A stretch of DNA of 11,391 nucleotides from an uncultured Eubacteriaceae bacterium (GCA_947625585.1 CANQOZ010000030.1:1-11391); one strand, 5' to 3'. Shown: positions 1 through 7,116, numbered from the stretch's first letter. Numbers and translations are program-made. Notes: generated by a model not told the origin, from the sequence alone.

Positions 1-66
1 ACTCTTTTATCCGTTATTCTTTGATAAAATATTTTAAATTAACTTTTTTATTGGAGAATTTACATA

Positions 67-792
67 ATGGAAAACAAAAAGTTGGTTATAATGCCAGCTT
101 ATAATGAAAGTAAAAATATAGCTCATGTAATAGAGGATATAAAAACCCACTTACCCGAACTTGATATTTTAATTATCAACGACAAATCTACAGATAATAC
201 ATTAGAAATTCTAGAAAATACAGAAGGAATCACTTACTTAAAGCACCCTGTTAACATGGGTTACTTTAAAACGATCCAAACAGGATTTAAGTATGCTAAT
301 CAACATAAGTACGATGCTGCTCTGCTCTTTGACTCAGACGGTCAACATCTGGCTTCAGAAGCTCGTAAACTCGTTGATAAGTTTGATAACTCCGATGTAG
401 ACATTGTAATTGGTTCCCGCTTTATCGAAGACTTTGGTTATAATCACCGATTCTTAAAGAGAATTGGAACCGGAATATTCCAAAAACTAGTCAAGGTCTG
501 TACAAAACAGAACCTTACCGATCCAACTTCTGGACTTAAAGTGTTTGGTAAAGATGCCATTGCTTACTTAAGTTCAGATAAAAACTTCAAGGATTACCTT
601 GATGCTAACCTTCTATTAGATTTACATTACAATAATTTTAAGATGGTAGAAGTTCCAGTTAAAATGAAGGAAGCAGAAGACGGTGGTATGTACCCTGGAA
701 TTATTGGACCGGGCCTCTACATGGCTAAGATCTTCGCTTTAATCGGGGTGTCTTCTATTACAAATGTAGTTAAAAAATTAAAAAATGGATAA
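67..792 (+). CDS. family 2 glycosyltransferase, DPM1/GtrB-like catalytic domain
   Basis: This 241-residue protein is a GT-A fold glycosyltransferase that probably moves a sugar from a nucleotide sugar to a polyprenyl phosphate or a cell-surface glycan. Visible family 2 motifs are PAYNE at residues 10-14, INDKSTDNT at about 37-45, the metal-binding DSDGQH at 89-94 (D89 and D91 form the DxD), and DPTSGLK at 152-158. There is no C-terminal membrane anchor, so it is soluble or held at the membrane by a partner. The ATG at 67 follows GGAG at 53-56 and puts the first beta strand right at the N terminus, as usual. The gene overlaps the DUF2304-like gene by 8 bases, a common pairing in Gram-positive bacteria. 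The family assignment is secure; the sugar and acceptor cannot be read from the sequence. Confidence 0.9.
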   Translation: MENKKLVIMPAYNESKNIAHVIEDIKTHLPELDILIINDKSTDNTLEILENTEGITYLKHPVNMGYFKTIQTGFKYANQHKYDAALLFDSDGQHLASEARKLVDKFDNSDVDIVIGSRFIEDFGYNHRFLKRIGTGIFQKLVKVCTKQNLTDPTSGLKVFGKDAIAYLSSDKNFKDYLDANLLLDLHYNNFKMVEVPVKMKEAEDGGMYPGIIGPGLYMAKIFALIGVSSITNVVKKLKNG

Positions 793-1150
793 ATCACGTT
801 ATTTTTTTATTCTGTTAGGATTACTACTTGGTATTTACATCTTTAACGCTATCAGAAAAGGAAAGTTAACCGTTGACCTCTCTCTCATGTGGATATTAGG
901 GGCAATTGGTATATTTATTCTTGGCTGCTTTCCGAATATCATAATATTCTTTGCTAATATTATAGGAATAGCTTATGCACCCTCTCTCCTGTTTCTTTTA
1001 GGTATTGCTTTCCTGCTGCTCTTGGTTTTATCTAACACACTTACAATTAGTGATTTAAAAGAAAAAAATAAAGAGCTGACCCAGGCACTTGCAATTTTAG
1101 AAGAACGGTTTAGAAAACAGGAAAATTCATCAAAAGAAGATAAGAATTAA
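785..1150 (+). CDS. DUF2304-like small membrane protein, partner of the glycosyltransferase
   Basis: This 121-residue integral membrane protein has three hydrophobic segments at about residues 5-23, 34-52 and 63-84, then a charged, helical and probably coiled-coil tail at about 86-112. The size, the three-helix layout, the DLSLMW stretch between helices 1 and 2, and the NTLTISDL motif before the tail match the DUF2304 family. Genes of that family regularly follow a GT2 gene, as here. Its start overlaps the end of the glycosyltransferase gene by 8 bases and has no Shine-Dalgarno sequence, so it is probably translated by coupling. I infer that it anchors or assists the glycosyltransferase at the membrane. 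A terminator hairpin begins at its stop codon. Confidence 0.82.
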   Translation: MDKSRYFFILLGLLLGIYIFNAIRKGKLTVDLSLMWILGAIGIFILGCFPNIIIFFANIIGIAYAPSLLFLLGIAFLLLLVLSNTLTISDLKEKNKELTQALAILEERFRKQENSSKEDKN

Positions 1151-1180
1151 GGTAGGACCATTGGTTTTACCTTATTTTTT
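1148..1180 (+). terminator. intrinsic terminator after the GT2/DUF2304 unit
   Basis: The arms TAAGGTA (1148-1154) and TACCTTA (1168-1174) are perfect reverse complements. An inner ACC/GGT pairing extends the stem across a 2x2 internal loop, and a run of six T follows at 1175-1180. The hairpin begins on the stop codon of the DUF2304-like gene and separates that unit from the operon starting at 1316. Confidence 0.8.
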
Positions 1181-1272
1181 CGCAAACTTTAAAACGTTAC
1201 AGTAAAATCAAGGAATCTTTAAGTTTTGCTTAACTTTCTACGGTATTTTAAAGTTAGTAACTTCCGGCAACG

Positions 1273-1281
1273 TGTTATAAT
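1273..1281 (+). promoter_or_regulatory. extended -10 promoter of the rlmH-proA operon
   Basis: TGT followed by TATAAT (1276-1281) is a perfect extended -10 element. No good -35 hexamer is seen at 16-18 bases upstream; the best is TTAGTA at 1254, which fits an extended -10 promoter. Transcription should start near 1288, leaving a leader of roughly 28 bases that contains the ribosome binding site AAAGGGG at 1301-1307. The spacer from 1181 to 1272 also holds a 10-base inverted repeat, AACTTTAAAA (1185-1194) and TTTTAAAGTT (1246-1255), of unknown meaning. Confidence 0.72.
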
Positions 1282-1315
1282 AGATTAGCTTAAAACTAGA
1301 AAAGGGGCTTAGTTA

Positions 1316-1477
1316 ATGTCAAAATCTAAGAAGAAACGTAAAAAGAAGAACAATCCTAATGTAAAAATAGAAGAACGCAAAAAAGGTGGTACCAGTAATG
1401 CTGTCCGTATTGGTGCTCTAATCCTTGTTATTGTTATCGCTGTTTCCCTAGTCGTTACCTACGCTACCCTATTATGA
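1316..1477 (+). CDS. 53-residue polybasic single-pass membrane protein
   Basis: This short gene starts at an ATG 8 bases after AAAGGGG and ends with a TGA that overlaps the ATG of rlmH in an ATGA junction. The protein has a very basic N terminus (SKSKKKRKKK at 2-11, more lysine and arginine up to residue 23) and one hydrophobic helix at about residues 30-49, so it should be a type II single-pass protein with the basic end in the cytoplasm. The promoter, the ribosome binding site and the coupling to rlmH all support a real gene. I do not recognise the family. The basic tail could bind RNA, ribosomes or acidic lipids, but that is speculation. Confidence 0.75.
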   Translation: MSKSKKKRKKKNNPNVKIEERKKGGTSNAVRIGALILVIVIAVSLVVTYATLL

Positions 1478-1941
1478 AAATAAGGATACTCTGTGTAGGT
1501 AAAATTAAAGAAAAATTCTATCGAGAAGCGATTAAGGAATTCCAAAAACGATTACAACCTTTTTGTAAACTTGAAATTATTGAAGTTAAAGATGAAAAAG
1601 TGTCGCCGTCCGTAACGGAAGATCTGGTTATTTCTCGTGAGAGTCAAAAACTGATGTCCAAAATGCGTGACGGCTATTTTATTGCTCTAACCCCAGACGG
1701 TAAAATGCTCGACTCCGTACAACTCTCAGATAATATAAAATCACTCATTAATTCTTCACAAACCCCTATTAACTTTATTATTGGGGGCTCTCTTGGACTG
1801 TCGGATGAAATTTTAAAGAAGTGCCAGTTAAAACTGTCTTTCTCCCGACTGACCTTCCCCCATCAACTCTTCAGAGTCATGTTACTCGAACAGATTTACC
1901 GCTCTTTTAAGATAATAAACAATCAAACCTACCATAAATGA
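1474..1941 (+). CDS. rlmH: 23S rRNA (pseudouridine-1915-N3)-methyltransferase RlmH
   Basis: RlmH is a SPOUT-class, SAM-dependent methyltransferase that acts as a dimer on assembled 70S ribosomes, methylating N3 of pseudouridine 1915 in helix 69 of 23S rRNA. The 155-residue length is normal. The N terminus has the family pattern ILCVGKIKEKFY. The trefoil-knot SAM site shows as FIIGGSLGLS at 101-110. The C terminus has FPHQLFRVMLLEQIYRSF at 128-145 and ends in YHK, as the family does. The start lies inside the stop of the preceding small gene and has no Shine-Dalgarno sequence, so reinitiation is likely. It overlaps proA by 4 bases. Assignment is very secure. Confidence 0.96.
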   Translation: MKIRILCVGKIKEKFYREAIKEFQKRLQPFCKLEIIEVKDEKVSPSVTEDLVISRESQKLMSKMRDGYFIALTPDGKMLDSVQLSDNIKSLINSSQTPINFIIGGSLGLSDEILKKCQLKLSFSRLTFPHQLFRVMLLEQIYRSFKIINNQTYHK

Positions 1942-3224
1942 ATACACAATTAGAAAATAAAGCAATGGAAGCAAAGCAGGCTTCTGTTAAGATAAATAAA
2001 CTTTCAAAAGAAGATCGAAATAATGCTTTAAACAACGTTATTGAAGCACTCGATAAAAACCGTGATAGAATTATTAAAGAGAATGAAATCGATTTAACTC
2101 TTGCCGAACAAGAAAATATTGCTGAACCTCTAATTCAGAGGCTTCACTTTGACAACAGCAAGATTGACTCGGTAATCTCAGGAATTAAAGACTTAATCGA
2201 AATCGATGACATTTTAGATAACGTTGAACTTAAACGAGAACTGGCACCTGGCTTAATTCTAGAAAAGAAAACAGTTCCAATTGGTGTTTTAGGAATCATC
2301 TTTGAATCAAGACCGGATGCTTTTGTCCAAATAGCTTCGCTTGCCATTAAGAGTGGAAACTCCGTACTCTTAAAGGGTGGTCGTGAATCAATGAACACCA
2401 ATAAGATACTCGACGACTTAATTAGTGATGCTACCAAAGAAGCAGGACTTCCTGAAGGCTGGATTCAGAACCTAACTACAAGAGGTGAAGTCAACGATAT
2501 GCTTGCTCTCGACGACTATATAGATTTGGTCATTCCTAGAGGCTCTAATGAATTCGTCTCCTATATTATGGAAAATACTAAAATTCCAGTGTTAGGACAT
2601 GCTGACGGGATTTGCCACACCTATGTTGATAAAGATGCTGATCTGAGTAAAGCATTAGAAATTTGTGATGATGGTAAGAGACAATATGTCTCCGTTTGTA
2701 ATGCGACTGAAACGATCTTAGTTCATGAAGATGTAGCAGAAGAATTCCTACCAAAGCTCTATGAACGTTTTAATAAAGAACCGAAGGTTAAGATCTTAGG
2801 GGACGAGAGGGTTTGTGAAATAATTCCTGTTGATAAAGCTACAGATGACGACTGGACCACAGAGTATTTAGATTACATTGTATCCGTTAAAGTAGTTCCT
2901 AGTTTAGAAGAAGCAATAGACCATATCAATACAAACGGATCTCATCATACCGATTCCATTGTCTCAGAGAATGAAGAAGCAATTGATACTTTCTCAACTT
3001 TAGTCGATAGTGCCTGTGTCTTTAATAACTGTTCGACTCGTTTCTCAGATGGACTCCGTTTTGGCTTTGGCGCAGAAGTTGGTATAAGTACGAGTAAGAT
3101 CCATGCAAGAGGACCTGTTGGAATCGATGGACTCACTACTTATAAGTATGTTCTAAACGGTGACGGTGATATCGTAGCTGATTTTAGTAACGGAAAACGA
3201 GAATTTACCCATCAAGATATATAA
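1938..3224 (+). CDS. proA: gamma-glutamyl phosphate reductase ProA
   Basis: ProA carries out the second step of proline synthesis: NADPH-dependent reduction of gamma-glutamyl phosphate to glutamate semialdehyde in the cytoplasm. It belongs to the aldehyde dehydrogenase superfamily. The 428-residue length fits the family. Key landmarks are GVLGIIFESRPD at about 116-127, KSGNSVLLKGG at 138-148, the catalytic cysteine C254 in SVCNATET, and the C-terminal RGPVGIDGLTTYKYVLNGDG signature. The start overlaps the rlmH stop (ATGA) and has no Shine-Dalgarno sequence. The stop overlaps the next start (TAATG). No proB, the usual partner, is present in the window, so glutamate 5-kinase must lie elsewhere if the pathway is complete. 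Confidence 0.97.
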   Translation: MNTQLENKAMEAKQASVKINKLSKEDRNNALNNVIEALDKNRDRIIKENEIDLTLAEQENIAEPLIQRLHFDNSKIDSVISGIKDLIEIDDILDNVELKRELAPGLILEKKTVPIGVLGIIFESRPDAFVQIASLAIKSGNSVLLKGGRESMNTNKILDDLISDATKEAGLPEGWIQNLTTRGEVNDMLALDDYIDLVIPRGSNEFVSYIMENTKIPVLGHADGICHTYVDKDADLSKALEICDDGKRQYVSVCNATETILVHEDVAEEFLPKLYERFNKEPKVKILGDERVCEIIPVDKATDDDWTTEYLDYIVSVKVVPSLEEAIDHINTNGSHHTDSIVSENEEAIDTFSTLVDSACVFNNCSTRFSDGLRFGFGAEVGISTSKIHARGPVGIDGLTTYKYVLNGDGDIVADFSNGKREFTHQDI

Positions 3225-4195
3225 TGAAAACAAAAGATTTCTATTACGACAGTGATAATGGTGAAAACTTAGTTTACGCTAAGTATTGGATACCTGAAAT
3301 ACCACCAATCGGTGTAATCCAGTTCATTCATGGAATGACGGAACACACCGGAAGATATGAGGAAGCAGCAGACTACTTTACTCAAAATGGCTTCGTTTGT
3401 GTTATGAATGACCATTTAGGCCATGGTAGAACTGCTTCTAAAACCAAAGGATTCTTTGGTTATAAAAATGGTATTAGACACCTCTTTAATGATGTTAATA
3501 CACTAAAACAAAAAGCTCAGGAAGAATTCGGTGATATTCCCTACTTCTTTTTAGGAGTTAGTATGGGTTCATATATTGAGCGCTTACTTATAGCTGAAAA
3601 TGAAATTACCAAGAATCTTTCCGGAGCAATTATTGCAGCTACATCAATTAGTGGTCCTAATGATAAAGAGAATTTAAGGATCATCAACGACTTGATCAAT
3701 GATGATGGACCAAAAAAAGTCAGTAATGCGTTTAATGGAACCCTTTTTGGGAATATAAATGAATCCTTTAAAAATGAAGAGGATCCACTAAGCTGGGTAA
3801 CAAACAACATTGGTAAGAGAGAACAATATCGCAACGATAAACAATCAAACTTTGCTTTTACAAATGCCGGTTATCGTGATCTCTTCAATTTGATCTTAAA
3901 ATGTAATGAACCTAATATCATTGAAGCAACCGATAGTCGTCTACCCCTCCTATTCATATCCGGTAAGGATGACCCAATAGGAAATTTCGGGAATTCAATT
4001 AGAAAACTGGCTAGTGAATATTTAAAAGCAGGAACGGATGATTTGACTGTTATGCTCTTCCCGAAGGTTCGTCACGATGTGCTTTATGATTTTCCGGCAA
4101 CCCAGAATCGGGCATTGCCGTTTATTAGGAATTGGATTTTAGCTAGGTTAGGTAATTCAAAACTTACAACAAACAGATTTCACTATGGACTATAA
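3224..4195 (+). CDS. alpha/beta hydrolase, S33 / monoacylglycerol-lipase-like
   Basis: This 323-residue cytoplasmic serine hydrolase resembles lysophospholipases and monoacylglycerol lipases (Hydrolase_4 / serine aminopeptidase S33 group). The oxyanion region is FIHGMTEHTGRY at 34-45, a typical HGxxEHxxRY motif. The nucleophile elbow is GVSMGS with S113. The likely acid is D250 in SGKDDPIG, and the likely base is H284 in VRHDVLYD. All parts of the triad are present and the length is normal. There is no signal peptide. It is coupled to proA by a TAATG overlap and to the first thioesterase by an 11-base overlap. With two thioesterases next to it, a role in hydrolysing lipid or acyl esters is a fair inference, but the substrate is unknown. 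Confidence 0.9.
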   Translation: MKTKDFYYDSDNGENLVYAKYWIPEIPPIGVIQFIHGMTEHTGRYEEAADYFTQNGFVCVMNDHLGHGRTASKTKGFFGYKNGIRHLFNDVNTLKQKAQEEFGDIPYFFLGVSMGSYIERLLIAENEITKNLSGAIIAATSISGPNDKENLRIINDLINDDGPKKVSNAFNGTLFGNINESFKNEEDPLSWVTNNIGKREQYRNDKQSNFAFTNAGYRDLFNLILKCNEPNIIEATDSRLPLLFISGKDDPIGNFGNSIRKLASEYLKAGTDDLTVMLFPKVRHDVLYDFPATQNRALPFIRNWILARLGNSKLTTNRFHYGL

Positions 4196-4610
4196 CAAAT
4201 TAAAAGACTATCTTGGAAACCAGGATCATTTTATAAAAGAGATTGGAATAGAAATTGATTCAATCCGGGAAGGGTTTGCTCAGACTAGACTAATTCATAC
4301 GGATAGGCATCGTAATGCAAACGGTGTTGTTAATGGTGGGGCCCTTTATACATTGGCCGACTTTACAGGAGTTTGTGCAGCTTCTTCTTATGGTTACAGA
4401 ATTACAACCCTAAATGGTACTGTAAATTATCTTAAACCTGTTCGGATGAATGATAAAGTAATTGCTGTTGGTAGAACAACAAAATACGGTAACCGAATTA
4501 TTAACATCACTGTTGACTTGTTCAATGATGATGGAGTCATTTTCATGCAGAGTGATCTGCTGTTTTACAATTTAGGAATAAAGTTGGAGCTAAATGAGTA
4601 TGAATTATAA
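4185..4610 (+). CDS. PaaI-type hotdog thioesterase (first of tandem pair)
   Basis: This 141-residue protein is a single-hotdog-domain acyl-CoA thioesterase of the PaaI/4HBT type, expected to form a tetramer in the cytoplasm. The family active-site helix region shows as HRNANGVVNGGALYTLAD at 42-59, with N44 and D59 in the expected catalytic places. The usual histidine before the GG pair is replaced by N50. The next strand TTLNGTVNYLKPV (74-86) is also typical. The start overlaps the hydrolase gene by 11 bases and has no Shine-Dalgarno sequence. It is a diverged paralogue of the following gene. Natural substrates cannot be inferred; phenylacetyl-CoA use should not be assumed because no paa genes are present. 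Confidence 0.88.
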   Translation: MDYNKLKDYLGNQDHFIKEIGIEIDSIREGFAQTRLIHTDRHRNANGVVNGGALYTLADFTGVCAASSYGYRITTLNGTVNYLKPVRMNDKVIAVGRTTKYGNRIINITVDLFNDDGVIFMQSDLLFYNLGIKLELNEYEL

Positions 4611-5031
4611 TCAATTGATCAACCACAGGAATGCTAGGAATTCCTACTCCATCTTAAGTAACATCATAACGACTGAAATTAGAGAAGGTTACGCTAAGTG
4701 TGAGCTCAACATCACTGAAAATCATTTCAATGTTATTAATGTTGTTGCTGGCGGGGCCCTCTTTACCTTGATGGATTCAGCCGGAGGAGCAACAGCTAAT
4801 TCCTATGGAGCACGAGTTACAACCCTAAGTTCGTCTGTGGAATTCCTTAATGCTATTAAAGAACCAAAAAAAGTCTATGGGATTGGTAGAACATTGAAAA
4901 GAGGGAAAAATATAATAGTAGTAGATACATTAGTTGAAGATGATCAGGGTAAATGCTACGCTCAAGGCACTTTTACTTACTTTAACTTGAAAGCTCCATT
5001 TCATCCAACAGAGGAGAATAACAATGAATAA
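4594..5031 (+). CDS. PaaI-type hotdog thioesterase (second of tandem pair)
   Basis: This 145-residue hotdog-fold thioesterase follows its paralogue with a 17-base overlap. The motif HFNVINVVAGGALFTLMD lies at 44-61, with D61 in the catalytic position and A52 where most PaaI proteins have histidine. Two starts are possible: ATG 4594, with GGAG only 4 bases away, or ATG 4600 (residue M3), with the same GGAG 10 bases away. The second has better spacing, so the real protein may begin MNYNQL. The two paralogues share GGALxTLxD, the RxTTL strand and IGRT/VGRT but differ widely elsewhere, which suggests an old duplication and perhaps hetero-oligomers or different acyl substrates. Confidence 0.88.
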   Translation: MSMNYNQLINHRNARNSYSILSNIITTEIREGYAKCELNITENHFNVINVVAGGALFTLMDSAGGATANSYGARVTTLSSSVEFLNAIKEPKKVYGIGRTLKRGKNIIVVDTLVEDDQGKCYAQGTFTYFNLKAPFHPTEENNNE

Positions 5032-5194
5032 AAATATATTTATGTCAATCTTTGTAGCTATAGGTGCTATTTTGATGGTTCTTTTCTACTTCCTAAGAGC
5101 ACTGGTACTATTCCTACCGGTTATTGTTGTCATTGCTCTGATTGGAATGCTAATTTATTCAATTAAAAAGAACAGAAATAATGATAATAAATGA
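5024..5194 (+). CDS. 56-residue two-helix membrane protein, last gene of the operon
   Basis: This short gene starts at ATG 5024, inside the end of the second thioesterase gene (8-base overlap), and has a strong GAGGAG ribosome binding site 7 bases upstream. The protein is almost wholly hydrophobic, with two predicted membrane segments at about residues 5-22 and 27-46 split by a single arginine turn (FLRAL), and a basic, asparagine-rich cytoplasmic tail KKNRNNDNK. The terminator begins 3 bases after its stop. It has good coding signals but I recognise no family. Confidence 0.72.
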   Translation: MNKNIFMSIFVAIGAILMVLFYFLRALVLFLPVIVVIALIGMLIYSIKKNRNNDNK

Positions 5195-5196
5195 TT

Positions 5197-5232
5197 AAAG
5201 CTCTTGAAGGAAATCCTTCAAGAGCTTTTTGT
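5197..5232. terminator. bidirectional intrinsic terminator between convergent operons
   Basis: A perfect 14-base stem, AAAGCTCTTGAAGG (5197-5210) and CCTTCAAGAGCTTT (5215-5228), closes on the loop AAAT, and T-rich sequence follows. The left flank is rich in A and T, so the hairpin can also stop transcripts from the minus strand, whose last gene ends at 5233. It lies between two convergent transcription units only 38 bases apart. Confidence 0.9.
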
Positions 5233-6177
5233 TTAATATTGATCAAAATCGATTGTATCTAAACCACTTAGTAATTGAACAAAGTAGCATAGTGTACCCT
5301 TTTGAACTGATGAGAAGCTAATCCAGCGAATGTCTGGATTTAAGTATTTATCTGCTTCTGTAGGGTATTTCATAACACAATTGAAAGCTTCTACTGGATC
5401 TAGGAAATCAAGTCTGCCTTCAAATGCAATTTCATCAAATCCTGCAGCAGGATATGGATAATTTGGGAACCTTGACTTAACAGCAGTTTCATAAGAAGTC
5501 CCGTTCGGTCTTGTATGACTCATTGTTACAGGGAATTCTTCAACTCGAACATCACCAACTGCTTTAAGTGTTGGATTTCCGCTGATATATTTTAAGCCAT
5601 GCTGTTGTCTTAATTCATTTACTTTTTGAACTAATCTTGATTCATCTCTTGTTGAAGCATTGATAAATGGCGTTCTTGTATCTCCAGGAGCACCGTGTCC
5701 TTTTGGATAGATAGCAATTTCAAAAGCTTCGCAACGGTAGTTGTGTTGAGCTGTTCCGGTTTGTTGTCCACTTGTTGCCCAATCTAACCAACCATAATTT
5801 TCAACATGGGCTCTAACGTATAGTTCAAAGTTTGGAGCATTAGCACCAGTTAAGGTAAATACCATTGCTTCAATCTTTTTAGCTTGACCCGTTGTTCCAG
5901 CTTCACCTGGACTAGCAACTGGGTCCATCCATCCTATATCCTGGACGTGAGGTTGATAAGTCAATCCTAAGTCAGGATAATCAACCTTAATAGAACAAGC
6001 TTCAATTCTTCTTGACTGACCAGTTGTTCCGAGCATTAAGTGATTAGTTCCTTCACCATAATCAGTCCATCCGATATCAGAGATGTGACCTCTACCAGAT
6101 AAAACAGGATCCTGAGCAAAAGCAGTTGTGGTGAATAGTCCCAATGCGATAATTAAGAATAAACAAAATTTTTTCAT
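5233..6177 (-). CDS. secreted CAP/SCP-domain protein with three ChW repeats
   Basis: This 314-residue protein has a signal peptide (basic MKK, hydrophobic core, cleavage probably after AFA at 19-21). Three clostridial hydrophobic-W repeats follow at about 27-66, 73-109 and 118-156, marked by IGW or YGW and by TGQ or TGT turns. Such repeats are thought to bind the cell surface. Residues about 178-305 form a CAP (cysteine-rich secretory/Antigen 5/PR-1) domain: VNELRQQHGLKYISGNPTLK at 186-205, RVEE at 211-214 and SHTRPNGTSYETA at 220-232, with H221 as the first site histidine. The second histidine, usual in the SPGHRANIL-type motif of YkwD relatives, is replaced: the matching stretch is YPTEADKYL at 271-279. 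A clear AGGAG (6184-6188) lies 6 bases before the start. It is the second gene of an operon with the M23 peptidase. Confidence 0.87.
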   Translation of the reverse strand: MKKFCLFLIIALGLFTTTAFAQDPVLSGRGHISDIGWTDYGEGTNHLMLGTTGQSRRIEACSIKVDYPDLGLTYQPHVQDIGWMDPVASPGEAGTTGQAKKIEAMVFTLTGANAPNFELYVRAHVENYGWLDWATSGQQTGTAQHNYRCEAFEIAIYPKGHGAPGDTRTPFINASTRDESRLVQKVNELRQQHGLKYISGNPTLKAVGDVRVEEFPVTMSHTRPNGTSYETAVKSRFPNYPYPAAGFDEIAFEGRLDFLDPVEAFNCVMKYPTEADKYLNPDIRWISFSSVQKGTLCYFVQLLSGLDTIDFDQY

Positions 6178-6186
6178 TGTTAACTC

Positions 6187-7089
6187 CTATCTAAGGTATG
6201 GAAGTGGATTCATTAAGCTACTGTCTGCATCATAAACTTCAAAATGTAAGTGTTCATGATTAGAGTTACCGGTTGTTCCAACAAAACCAATAACTTGTCC
6301 AGCATTGACGTGGTCACCGACATTACAGCCAACACGAACCATGTGAGCATAGTAGCAAGTTTCACCAGAATCATTTTGGATAACGACACAGTTTCCGAAT
6401 AGACCGTTTGGTCCTGCAAGTCTGACAACTCCAGCTTTTGCAGCTACAATGCTATCTCCAGAATTACCAGTAATATCTAATCCATCATGATAAAGTCCCC
6501 ATCTTGGACCAACTCCAGAAGTAATTGTATAGTGTCCAGGTACTGGCCATGTCCATTTAGCCTGGGAGAATCTATTTTCAAATGTTCCTCCTGGTGGCAA
6601 GACACCTTTATTGGTTACGATTATCTGTAAAATTGAAATGTTTCTGCTTAAACCTTCTGAACCTGCAGGTGTTCCGTTTTTACCCCAGCCAGACCAACCA
6701 ACATTTGGTACGTGAACTCTGTAGTAAAGATCATAATAATAAGGAAGTTGTCCAGTTAGTTTCATTCTAACAGCCTGGATTCCGTTTGAGTCGTCTCCAA
6801 TAGGCTGTCCTTCATTAACCCAGTCAAACCAACCTTTATTTTCATTTAAAGTTCTGTATTGGATTGAACCTCTTGCTTTTAAGGTATCGCCTAAGTCAAC
6901 GTTCATAGCGGAAATTTTTCCTGTACCACCAGCTTCTACACCATTTCCAACCATATCTTGGAACTGTCCGCCAGCATCTTTTACCTGGTATCCAATTTCG
7001 CTACCAGCATAGGCAAAAGCAGATGATGTAAAGAAACAAGCTGAAAGTAAACTTATTAAGAAAAATAAGATAGAAGTTTTGCGTTTCAT
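6187..7089 (-). CDS. secreted M23 metallopeptidase with ChW repeats
   Basis: This 300-residue exported protein is probably a zinc endopeptidase that cuts peptidoglycan cross-bridges or stem peptides (LytM type). The signal peptide covers about residues 1-26. Three ChW repeats follow; the first (about 30-65) is degenerate and lacks its GW, while the second (about 74-111, KGWFDW) and third (about 120-158, VGWSGW) are clear. The M23 domain runs from about 180 to 298. All catalytic residues are visible: H201 and D205 in HDGLD, H249 in YAHM, and H280/H282 in HLHFE. The gap to the next gene is 9 bases, and that gene's AGGAG overlaps this gene's stop. The ribosome binding site here is weak: AAGGAA lies about 17 bases before the ATG. 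Confidence 0.92.
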   Translation of the reverse strand: MKRKTSILFFLISLLSACFFTSSAFAYAGSEIGYQVKDAGGQFQDMVGNGVEAGGTGKISAMNVDLGDTLKARGSIQYRTLNENKGWFDWVNEGQPIGDDSNGIQAVRMKLTGQLPYYYDLYYRVHVPNVGWSGWGKNGTPAGSEGLSRNISILQIIVTNKGVLPPGGTFENRFSQAKWTWPVPGHYTITSGVGPRWGLYHDGLDITGNSGDSIVAAKAGVVRLAGPNGLFGNCVVIQNDSGETCYYAHMVRVGCNVGDHVNAGQVIGFVGTTGNSNHEHLHFEVYDADSSLMNPLPYLR

Positions 7090-7116
7090 ATTAACTTGTA
7101 AACCAATTCCTTTTCT

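Noticed and set aside
1..66. Possible promoter for the glycosyltransferase gene
   Set aside because: The stretch is AT-rich but no -35/-10 pair with proper spacing is present; the promoter may lie left of the window.
1185..1255. 10-base inverted repeat AACTTTAAAA / TTTTAAAGTT upstream of the operon promoter
   Set aside because: It is AT-only in large part and widely spaced, which can arise by chance in such DNA.
2144..2437. 97-codon minus-strand frame inside proA
   Set aside because: It is antisense to conserved proA sequence, has no ribosome binding site, and its composition reflects the opposite strand.
2945..3136. 63-codon minus-strand frame inside proA
   Set aside because: It is a shadow of the conserved C-terminal part of proA with no translation signals.
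3541..3834. 97-codon minus-strand frame inside the alpha/beta hydrolase gene
   Set aside because: It is antisense to the region of the catalytic serine and has no start signals or family resemblance.
6213..6428. 71-codon minus-strand frame inside the M23 gene
   Set aside because: It is an out-of-frame reading of the M23 catalytic domain, whose true frame has all zinc ligands.
6582..6770. 62-codon plus-strand frame inside the M23 gene
   Set aside because: It is antisense to the ChW repeats and has no supporting signals.
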